Below are positions 54,551-64,000 of a stretch of DNA of 64,000 nucleotides, in pieces. Each line of letters opens with the position of its first letter. Position 1 is the stretch's first letter. The notes under the pieces were generated by a model. That model ran no database searches. It was given only the letters and a program-made list of their open reading frames with translations, and had not been told where the DNA came from. The translations under genes were made by a program, and so were the position numbers. The stretch is from positions 1-64,000 of the forward strand of contig JAURVB010012869.1 in the NCBI GenBank assembly GCA_033002965.1, written 5' to 3'. Origin of the DNA: Piper betle (taxonomy: Eukaryota > Streptophyta > Magnoliopsida > Piperales > Piperaceae).

Positions 54551-56550
54551 CAGAGCCATGTCATGAAAAATTGGCCGGAATTTGGTGAACTACTACTGCT
54601 TTACCAAGAAACACAGTCCGATCTCTGCCATGGAAAAAATCCATTTTAGTTGTTGCCTTGTCGTAGCTGATTGGCTACCGGAATTAGATCAGTGCTTTCC
54701 AAGTATTGTTGCCTGTTAGATTTGACGTCAACCAGTTGCTGGCATTCCATTGCCATCACCGGAGAAGAGACCCATTCATTGGCAGGGTTGCATGCCCATG
54801 TTTTCTACCCAGTTACTTGTGTGTCATGTTACCATGTCTATATTCGTGAGCGCAAGCTCGAGACCTGGATCAGAACTATTAGCGGCCTAGATCAATTAGC
54901 AGCAAGTTGAACCAACGTGGACTATAATTTAAAAACTTTTAAAGGACAAATTATATATGGAGTTAAAAATCTCAAAGGAGGATTTATTTAAAGGAGGTAA
55001 AATTAATTATTTTGTATAAAGTGTAAAATCAAATGAGAAATAGTGGATTGTGAATACCAATTTCACCCTAGGATTCAAGTTAAACTCCTAATGAATCACA
55101 TAAAATTTTTTGTATATTATTTTGTGCTTGTGACAATTTCTATTTTTATTGTACTATTTTTTTGTGCGGCAAGGGCACCTTGTCCTACCGAACTCTCAAA
55201 CCCGGATCAAAAAACACAATCTACAAGGGCAGACGATCCCGCATCCGAATAATTTTATATTAATTTTGTTTTGAATTTTTGTAAATGAGCCCTAGATAAA
55301 AATAGGGCAAAGGCTCTTTACGTGGTTTACTGTTATATTTGTATATATTCTTCATTATTGGTGGTGAGGACGGGCTATGGTGAAAATTACTTTTGAAGGC
55401 TTCATTTTGAGCATGCAATTCGCTTTTACTTAACTTTTTCAATTTTCAATTATTACAAGTACGCTCACGGTAAGAGTTGATATAAGAATGCTACATATAA
55501 GGCGTGTAATTTGCCTTCAAATTGTGTTTTAGACTAACTATTGTACGTGGACTCGAAGTGAAGATCCTTGAAACTTGAAAGCCAAGCTTATGGCATGTAA
55601 TTCACATTAAAAATATCTTCTAGTATTATTATTATTATTATTGATAAATAAGAAATTTAATACTCGTATAAAATTAAAGGTAAAAAATGAGTCAATTAAA
55701 ATGCAAAAAAAACTAAAAGATTTAATAAAAATATTTCCTGGATAGGGTCATAAGTTCGAATCGCAGTAACTCAATTTAAAAATATAATAATAAACATGTC
55801 TTCTACTTAAGAAGGTCAAAGGTTCACTTAACCTCAACTCGTAACTTCTAATTAATAAGAGTTTATTTAATTATTTTTAAAATATATATAACAAAAAAAT
55901 TAAACAATTATAATTCTTTTTAAATCAAAGATTATATATATTTAAAGTTATTTATGGTTTATATTTAAGATATTAAATTATTATAATTTATTTTATTATA
56001 TATAAAATAAAAATTTATCTTATATATGTCATACATAACGTGACACCTGAACTTAATTTTAATAATTATTGAACATGGCCCTCTATAAAAATATCTCGCT
56101 TGAACTTCAATTATTGCATGTTGACCAAACTATTACTCGGTCAAGGACACGTACAATGCAATGGTATTTTATTTGGAATTTAATAATATTATTAATTGTT
56201 ATAATATATATTTAGATTAAATAATTAATAATTATAAGATTTATTATTTTATTTAATTTTGACCAAGAATATTTATTTAAAATTTAGTATAGAATGGTGA
56301 TATAAACTATTGAAATTCAACAAGAAACATCATAATTGAAAAAGAAAAAATCGCAATTAGGTAACTATTAATAAATAAAGAAATTTACTCTGAGAAAGAT
56401 TGTAAATGCTTAAATGGGATTAACAAATTTTTTATGAATTTTATAAAACCGACTTATTTTTTTATAAAAAAATACGTTGATTTTTTAATCTTATTTATTA
56501 TAAATTTTATTTAATAATTTTTATATTAACTTAAAAAATAATAAAACCAA
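54551..56550. other. Intergenic, AT-rich, no supported gene
   Basis: Mostly very AT-rich sequence with an (ATT)n run near 55626. No frame shows recognisable content. Confidence 0.6.
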
Positions 56551-56558
56551 TACAAGGA

Positions 56559-57829
56559 TATATAGAGAGGCCGCCCTATCCACCTCCTTGTCTTCTGCCC
56601 ACCCGTCGCGTAGCCGCCGGACTCCTCCGACCGCCGGCCATCGCATTCGCCCATCGCCGGCCGATACCGCAGCCAGCAACCCAGGCGCCGTCCCGGAGCC
56701 CCGCTTGGCTATTTCAGCCCACAACCAGGTTGCCCCTCCTTTGTCTTGATGGTTTTATATGCAATTTAGGCTTCGATTTTCCGACGCTTTTATCCCCTCA
56801 ACCAGGTCGCCGTCCATCCTTTTCTTGCCCCTCCAAGCATCGCATCGGCCCGCTTGTGAACTTGTCATCTAAGGTCCGAACATGCAATCGCAACTGCTCT
56901 CTCCTCCTCTGCGATTGCTTGCTTCTTTGGGCTCATTTGTGTAATTTCTGGGTGGAGGAGGTTTTAGACGATGAAAATTTTGGTGCTTGTTGTTTTTTTT
57001 ATAAAAAAAGAAGAATGTAATGATCAATGTTTTATGTGGAATTCGTTTAGGTCTGTTGCTTTTGGGATGATTTTTCTGGAAGGAAGAATTTTTACAATTT
57101 CATGCATTTTATTGGTTAAATGTTGATTAATTGCTAGTGTAGGATATAATGAAGGATCCAATCAAAGGATGAGGTAAATTTTTTTTTTGATCAATGGTCG
57201 GTAGAAAAAAAGGGTATAATTTACAAGCAAATTTATTTATTTTTGGGTGATCTTAGGATTCTTTTAATTGACGAACCTTGTATATATTTTCATTCTTAAT
57301 AATATAATAACACCGACATCGAAATGTTGGGCTGTTATGATAATAATGTTAATATTAGTTTAATCCCAAATTCTTAAAAGGCTTTGGAATTTGGAAGATC
57401 CTAATAACTAAATAATAGCTATTAATAGAATTTATGAACCCCACGCATCGGGGCTACCCCGAATATATATACACTTCTGCTCGTGTTTGTTCTTAAATCT
57501 AATCCATAGGCCATTGGCCACTCTCTGGTGTTTAGGTTGGTTATTGCTTCTCCAAGACGGGTACAATGTTTGTACCTCGATCTAGATGTTGAATAGTTTG
57601 GATTCTTGGTTGGATTTGTGTGGTATTGGTTCCTTAATTCGTTTTCAAATATTGTTTCAAATTAGTTAATTCACTGCAAGGAAGTAGCGAATTGATTGTG
57701 TTTGAGTCGATTTGTGGAAAATATAGTGTTTTCTTTTTATGTTTATTCATGTTGGTGTTTGACGGAGAACTTATTGTGCTTGGTTTTTTTTTTTTGGTTT
57801 CAAGGTACAAAGCTGGGTGCTTTCGATTT
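56559..57829 (+). promoter_or_regulatory. Probable promoter, leader exon and leader intron of the methyltransferase gene
   Basis: TATATAG at 56559-56565 sits just upstream of an abrupt change from AT-rich to GC-rich sequence, as expected for a TATA box and leader. The leader exon could end at 56728 (ACAACCAG followed by GTTGCC). An acceptor after the T-run near 57803 (GGTTTCAAG) would start the exon holding the ATG at 57830. The reading frame at 56730-57020 has no recognised domain and is not called. Confidence 0.4.
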
Positions 57830-58858
57830 ATGGACAAAGATGAAGAGCTTGGGTGTTCACCCTCAGTCAGAATTAAAGAAGGAGCAGATGATGGGTGGAA
57901 GACTTTACATGTAAATTACAATCTAGCTTGTCTAATTGCTTATGTGTGTGTTACGAATAATTTATGGTTAGTTTTTATGCAGCAATGGTCAAAATTTCAA
58001 TATAGCGTGTATAATTGATTTATTTTTATATTCACAAGTAACTAATGGTTAGTATTGATGCAACAATGATCAAATTTTCCTATTTTATTGCAGAGTGCCG
58101 GATCCAAGATTTCTCCTCGGATTGCACAAATACGCTTAGTTGCTAGCCATCCAGAGGTGTATGAACCATGTGATGATTCATTTGCGCTTGTTGATGCACT
58201 TCTAGCAGATCGGGCTAATATGGTTGACCACCAGCCCAAAATATGTTTGGAAATTGGTTGTGGAAGTGGATATGTGATCACTTCTTTGGCAATTATGCTT
58301 GGGCATGATTGCATGGACACCGACTATATTGCCACTGACATCAATCCAGATGCTGTGGAGACGACCAGGAAGACATTGAGCTCTCATGGTGTGCATGCCG
58401 AGGTGGTGTGCACTGATATAGCATCTAGTTTGCTGAAGCGGCTAGCTCACCAAGTTGATGTGGTGGTTGTGAACCCACCTTATGTTCCCACTCCTGAAGA
58501 TGAAGTTGGTCGGGAGGGTATCACTGCTGCTTGGGCAGGAGGTGAGAATGGCAGGACTGTGATTGATAGGATCTTACCTGTGGTTGATGAGTTATTGTCA
58601 AGCAAAGGTTGGTTTTACATGTTGACATTAGCAGCTAACAAGCCAGCACAAATTTGTCATGTGATGAAGGAGAAAGGGTATTCATCAAGAATTGTGGTGC
58701 AGAGGTCGACAGAGGAAGAGAGCCTCCACGTTATCAAGTTTTGGCGCAATTTTGAAGATGGCCATGACTCAAGCAGGGCAACCACACCAAGAGGTGGAGG
58801 ATCAGAATCTGGGTTTTTACAGAAGTTCCGAAGGCTGTCATTCCGTGGGAGACAATAA
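57830..58858 (+). CDS. HEMK2/N6AMT1-type methyltransferase (eRF1 glutamine methyltransferase homologue)
   Basis: Two coding exons: 57830-57910 and 58094-58858 (GT-AG, phase 0), 281 residues. Family members (yeast Mtq2, human N6AMT1) pair with TRM112 and methylate the glutamine of the GGQ motif in release factor eRF1, in the cytosol. Visible motifs: the family start RIAQIRLVASHPEVYEPCDD, SAM-binding EIGCGSGY (residues 80-87), acidic TDINPD (about 108-113) and catalytic NPPY (154-157). Also present are AGGENGRTVIDRILP and VVQRSTEEESLHVIKFWR. The first exon (MDKDEELGCSPSVRIKEG) is chosen because it joins in frame; the second exon has no early ATG, but the true start could differ. After FWR there is a ~38-residue Ser/Gly/Arg-rich tail ending FLQKFRRLSFRGRQ that looks longer than in relatives I recall. 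The methyltransferase core is certain and the N-terminus tentative. Confidence 0.88.
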
Positions 58859-59050
58859 CAGTGATGGATAGAGTAAAGAGAAAGCTCACATTTTGATTCG
58901 TGGTTTCTCTCTACTACCGTTTTTACAAGAACAGATGGTGTAATCCCAAACTAGGCGCTTTTGTATAGCTCTAGAGCGCCAATAGTCTCACTGTTTTACT
59001 TGGTTTCTTTGGGATTTTTCTTAGTTAATAACATTGCCATAAAAACAATA
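58859..59050 (+). other. Methyltransferase 3' flank
   Basis: Likely 3' untranslated sequence; TTAGTTAATAAC near 59022 is AT-rich and could serve polyadenylation. No further gene. Confidence 0.4.
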
Positions 59051-59480
59051 TTAGCTTTTAGAAGATGCCCTTGTGCATATATGTTTTGATTTACGTTCTG
59101 AAGATGGTAAACTCCTACGTCTATGATAATGCCTCTGGATTTGCCAACTGACTTGTGCATCGTGAATGATATTATTATAATGTTTCTTGAATTTGTTAAG
59201 ATGGTGGAGGTTGAATAGGCTATGACAAATTGCTTGAGCTCTGTTTAATTTACGACGCTCCCACAATCTCTTGGTGAGAGCGTATATGTCTATATGGTTC
59301 AATATATCGTGGGCAATTTGTCTTGCTCTACTATCTGTCTTTTGTCCAGTTTCCTATTTTAAATGTCCATCGAGATTGTTAGATCCAAGATGTGATTGGG
59401 ACGAACAATATACAACCTTCTTGGCATGTTGTGAATCTTCTGATTCACAACTCAAGCAATGGCTGCTCGTGATGAAAAAT
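59051..59480 (-). pseudogene. Coding-like remnant of unknown origin
   Basis: One minus-strand frame reads with protein-like composition for about 140 codons: SEDSQHAKKVVYCSSQSHLG, then RQIAHDILNHIDIYALTKRL and RAQAICHSLFNLHHLNKFKK. It is interrupted by a stop near 59360 (before ETGQKTDSRAR). No ATG-initiated gene model or splice site was found around it. I do not recognise the family; a decayed transposon or gene fragment is the best guess. Confidence 0.3.
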
Positions 59481-61639
59481 AAGAGATAGGATCATGGTAT
59501 TTTTTCCCCAAACAAGATCATAGTATTTGTGATTATGTTGCTGCAAATAACATTCCAAGGTCACCAAGAGACGACATAAGAACCACGTTCGATTAACTGA
59601 CTCTATTTGTGGGGATTTAACCAAGTGAATTCTGTAGTACCCTCCATAATTTTAAATACCTTATTTTACTGGTGGGTATAATATGCTCTACGAATTTAAT
59701 TTTGTCTAAGTCTTCGTATTATTTTAATTTGTACCTTATTTTTTAATCTGGCATTTACCGAAACCCAGTTTTTTGTTGAAAAATACCATATTTTAAATGT
59801 ATATCGTTATATGTTGATTACAAAAAAATTTCCAAGATCTAATTAAACATTTTATTAATAATTTTAAAATATAATTACATCCGGTTCCATCCAATTAAAC
59901 AAAATATATCCCGTGCCAGGATAGTACAGTAACCGGTAACGGTATTTAAAACTGTACTGTGCACAGTTGAAAATTGAAGAAAATGATAACAGTGGAAGAT
60001 GATTTAATATAAGAAATAAATGTGTAAATAGTTAATACTTTATAGTATGTATATTGTGAAAGAGCATTTTATATAAAAAATGTAATAGAGTCATTGTAGA
60101 ATGAGGATTGATGGAGAATATTAGAGAGACACATAGTTATTCAATAATTTCCAAATTTTATTTTATTTTAATTTTTAAAGTATTAACAAATGTGCATCAC
60201 CTGTAGTAAATTGGGGGTTTATTTTATTAAACGGATAGATTAATAATGAAAATCTCATTTTATAAATTATTATGCCTGGGGTACTTTAAGAAACCCGAAA
60301 CTCAAGTCTCAATCCCAACTCACATGTAAATTCTTCTAACTTAAGCAATTGCCGGCTAGCAACTCCAAAACTAAATTGGTAGGGTGTTAAAACGGAGTTC
60401 ACATTGTATGGTTCTTCTACCAATTTTTTTTTAACGGTCGAAAGGCTAAAATTTAACACATACCCTTTCATTTTAGCAACCTATGCATGTTAAATTATAA
60501 AAATATTCTTTTTAATAATGGGTAAGCGGCAGATTTTCGGCTCTCGAGAAGGAAAAATTTTCTTCATTTTTCATTAACGAACTCAGGCTATTCACGTCAA
60601 TGGATATATCTCCCAAAACTTATGAGTTATGGGGTTGGGGTGCATGGTGTTTCCTTGCCCCAATTAAAACCATAATTAAACGCGAACTCCTTACAAAGTG
60701 CTGCAATTAAGCAGCAAATAAAACCTTTCCAACTCCCAAGCTCTTATGCTACATAAATTTTTCTTACAAGTCCCCCAAGTTTGAGCCACTTTAAGCCCCC
60801 AGTCATGTTCTTCAAAACCACTGCATATTGTAATCTTTGTAAACTGAATAGACTTGCTGCGAGGATCAGACGTCCGTTAGGCTTAAACATCAACCCTCTG
60901 GCAGTCAATCTCCCTAGTAAGTTCAATACGAGGTCGCTTCATCTTCTTCTTCACTTCCCCCGGCACAGGCAGCCTTCATCTCTTTCTTCGACATCTCATC
61001 CCCTTCATTTCTTCAATGCTATTCATATGCACTGGCAGCATTCATCTGCTTTCTTCGACATCTCATCCCCTTCACTCCTTCAATGCTATTCATATTAAAG
61101 AACACATGAAGAAAATTTAGCCTCCAATGCTCATATTTTCTAGTGAATCAAACGATGTGTTTTTATTATTATTATTATTATTATTATTTTTAAGTGAAGC
61201 TAAGTTTGGATCTTTCCACCCGCATGTAGTCTCATCGGTCTCCATAAACTTGATGCTCAACTGCCGGCTGGTTGTTTCAAAAGCTCACCTGTTCCCTTGA
61301 ATTGGGTTTTCTTTTAATCAAAGATTTTACTCCATTCTTTATACTTTGCTCGCTGATTCTTTACTTAGTGTGATCATACATACTTCATGTTCTGAGCCGT
61401 TTATATATGCCATGTCCCTTTTTAATACTTGTTTTTTTTTTCTTTATAATGATCTCAATCACACGTTTTCCTTCTACGAGAGTTATTTTTAGCTTCATTA
61501 TCTTTCCTGAGTTTTATCTAGTTATTTTATCTATTTATAATAGCTTTGTTTGAATCTTTATTTTTTTAATTGATAAAACGATAATTGTTTCCTTCTATGC
61601 CCATTTGTTCGGTATTTTTATAATTGGTTTGGTTGGCTT
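59481..61639. other. Intergenic, no supported gene
   Basis: AT-rich, with a (TTA)n run at 61163-61188 and a short imperfect repeat (CAGCCTTCATCTCTTTCTTC and CAGCATTCATCTGCTTTCTT) near 60970 and 61040. No frame with recognisable content. Confidence 0.55.
61163..61188. repeat. (TTA)n microsatellite
   Basis: Trinucleotide run of about eight units. Confidence 0.9.
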
Positions 61640-63600
61640 TGACTCGGTTAACATTCAGCCGGTCCGGTTCGATTGGATTGATGTTAAGTAGGTCTTTGTG
61701 TGTTGTTGTGGACTTGAGCATCAGATGGGTTCATCGTTGAGTTTTATCCGGATCGGCTTCAATTGCCAAGTTGTGGCCTTGTTATTTCAAGTGTTTAGTT
61801 AGCCTAGGGCAGAGTATCGCATTAAAGTCGTGTCGCATGCATCTTTGGTGTACCCTCAAGCTCTAGTTGCATGTTAGAAGCCTTCTTGACCCTCTTTTAC
61901 TTCTTTTCATTTTTCCTTTTTCCCTTCTTTTTTCTCTTTTCCCTCTTTTTCTTCTTGCCATGGCTAAGTGTCGGATGCAGTGACTTTGCGCCCTCATGTG
62001 TGAGGTGCGCGTGTCCTATGCGTAGCGCCCTTGCGGTGGTGTCAGCTGGGTTTTCTTAAATAAAAACCCTAGCCGCCTCCTCTTTTCCCCTTCTCTCCCT
62101 TCTCACCTTTTCCTCTCCCCTTGGCCGCCAAACAATCCCTCTTTTCCCCACCCTTGTTCTTCTCGCTTTTCTCCTCCTTCCCCACTTTCTTCCACCTTCT
62201 TCTTCCTTCTCTGGGTATGCATTTCTACCTTTTTTGGTTTGTTTTTGCATGTTTTACATTATTAAATGTAGATCTTGATAGAATCACATAAAATATCTCA
62301 TTGTGATCATTTTAGTATATTATTTGATATATTTTACATATTAAAATATTATAAAAATGTGATTTTTATATAAAGTTTACACCTTTATTGTTGTTTAGAT
62401 TGCGTATTGTGTGTTTGTTAATTGTGCGCAACACTTCCTTAATCACCTAATCAAGGTTGTAATAATAAAAAATGCAAACTTTATAAAATTGGGTCACATC
62501 CGAGTTGCTCTGAATCACATGTCGACTATTAATTACTTGAATAAGCAACGTAATAATAATTTTCATGAGTGTTTAATTTTAAAACGAATCCGTCGTATTT
62601 ATTATGTAATTAATTTATTAAATGATTAAAGAATTAATTAATAAAAAATATTGTTTGCACAGTTGGGTTAGGTGATTGTGACATCTCAATTCACTCCGCA
62701 AGAGCTAATCGAATTTGTCGATATGGCATCCTTCAAGTTCCCGATCTCAATTCACCTTGGTGATATAACCGTTGGGTTACCAACTAATTAACCAACTAGA
62801 TCAGATGATTTTAATAATGGTTCAAATGCTGTGTGACTATTTAGTATGCTAGGACATCTCAAATTTAGGTTTCCAGATCCCTGAACACGCCATCTTTTGA
62901 TATCTCAATTACGTGAGTTTAAGTTTAGATGATGTTTCTAATATACTGACATCATATTTATAATTTTAGCACATAGTTCATAACCTGTTAAGTTTATGGC
63001 GTGATATTAGAATATACGTGGGAGCACAATTATGAGATCAAATCAAATCATTGTATGTTTATTTAACTTCCTGGTGCATGTCATGCATCCTTATTGCATC
63101 TAAGATTGTTCATGCATTTCATACATTCATCGTACAAGTGCGTGTAGCTGTCCGTATCTCTAGGCCGCTTGAAGATGGACATGCTGTGATAGGACGATGT
63201 GCTCTTTCTTAGGTCCGTTAAGACTCTGTGCTCTTTCTCAGGTCCGTTAGGACTCTCTTTTGCTTAATCTTCTATTTGGCTCACGAAATTTGATTTACAT
63301 CGTAGAACGTAGTTAGTAGTATTTTATTTGATCTCACTACTTTTATGTTATTTAACTGATCTTCTAGATGAATAAAACTTCAATGATGAGATCCTTTGAT
63401 GAATTTTTGAAAAATTATAAGATCTAGTTCAAAATTGCACTTTGGCACTATATAACATGTCCATGCTAAGATTAATACATGTATTACGTTTTTCAAATTT
63501 TGACTTGCACGCAAAATGGATGGGCTGCATGACGTCGTTGAAAGGCCCGATCAGTGCCCACCTGTGGTGTTTGGTGATTACCTGCTAGCAAGCAATGTAT
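61640..63600 (+). repeat. Diverged, truncated LTR of the Ty3/gypsy-like family
   Basis: The blocks AGGTCCGTTAGGACTCTC (63240), GATGAATAAAACTTCAATGATGAGATCC (63367-63394) and TTTTTGAAAAATTATAAGAT (63404) align in order with 3200-3390 and 51920-52110. Upstream, TTAAATAAAAACCCTAGCCG (62056) followed by a C/T-rich stretch looks like a promoter and leader. The start is unclear. The right end is cut by an inverted LTR at 63615. Confidence 0.55.
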
Positions 63601-63614
63601 ATTTTAGCAGTATT

Positions 63615-64000
63615 TGTAACAGCCCATTTTGGTTCACCCATGAACCAACCTGAAAATGTTATCGGCAATCTAACCTTTTGCTAATCTACTTGATTTGGTT
63701 AAGCAGTACCTAGATCTACCTCGATATCTCAAGATGGTGTTGCAACATGTAAAGCATGAATGGGATGCTTGGGTCCTAACGTTGTCCTATATGCATGCTA
63801 TGATATGCAATCAAGTATAAAACAAGCCAAACAAATAAAAAGTTAATTAAAAAAAGTTATTTTTAAAGCAAAATATATAAAATCTCCCCTAAAAGTGTAA
63901 CATGGACCACTGTCAAGCAATATATATTTATATCAATAAAAATCTAAAACACACTCAAAACACAATATTTCATTCACATTCCAGTTATCATCATTTTTTT
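63615..64000 (-). repeat. LTR end in inverted orientation (continues beyond window)
   Basis: TGTAACAGCCCATTTTGGTT is the inverted form of the family's 3' terminus (...TGTTACA). Further along, CTCCCCTAAAAGTGTAACAT and CTGTCAAGCAATATAT correspond in reverse to the TTTGACAGGGTGG and CATTTTTAGGGGAAA blocks near 4334-4372. It is an opposite-strand LTR abutting the forward LTR remnant. Confidence 0.6.

Noticed and set aside
55730..55775. tRNA or SINE-like B box (AAGTTCGAATCG)
   Set aside because: No A box, no cloverleaf and no duplicated flanks nearby; a chance match in AT-rich DNA.

Overview
This is a nuclear stretch of a flowering-plant genome. The protein genes are plant-type: a BLISTER homologue, an LRR receptor-like pseudokinase, a 26S proteasome ATPase, a COA1/TIM21-type mitochondrial protein and an eRF1 methyltransferase homologue. 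All have GT-AG introns in AT-rich DNA, apart from one GC-AG intron. The first exons of the proteasome and COA1-like genes are very GC-rich while later exons are not. That 5'-to-3' GC gradient, and the large LTR elements, suggest a non-grass monocot; this is an inference and no species can be named from the sequence.

Layout. 1-10100 is a graveyard of LTR retrotransposons: a Ty3/gypsy-like element with ~3 kb LTRs at the left edge, part of an AATCGG-rich DNA element, a diverged relative of the same LTR family, and a degenerate copia-type solo LTR. 11834-17872 is a complete, young, antisense Ty1/copia element flanked by the duplicated target GTATC. It ends about 240 bp upstream of the first ATG of the COA1-like gene. 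18116-36843 is the gene-rich core, all on the + strand: COA1-like, RPT3 (26S proteasome) and BLISTER-like. 36844-42640 is intergenic DNA with one AATCGG element. 42655-47092 holds an LRR receptor-like pseudokinase with a probable leader intron. 48851-54550 holds an inverted AATCGG element and a textbook solo LTR (2,911 bp, target duplication CTTTG) inside an unclassified word-biased region. 56559-58858 is the HEMK2/N6AMT1-type methyltransferase gene. 61640-64000 is nested LTR debris in both orientations.

The host genes are independent housekeeping or regulatory loci (protein turnover, mitochondrial assembly, Polycomb-linked regulation, membrane signalling, translation termination), not a cluster with a shared pathway. 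The main oddities are: an in-frame TAG in the COA1-like presequence; a 158-bp tandem duplication that copies that gene's intron 1 acceptor; several single-base frame breaks in otherwise intact genes and in the young copia LTRs, which look like assembly insertion errors or recent pseudogenisation; a GC-AG intron in the BLISTER-like gene; and a ~57-bp module shared by the gypsy-like LTRs and the AATCGG DNA element. I found no RNA genes, no CRISPR array and nothing I could honestly call a new biological system.
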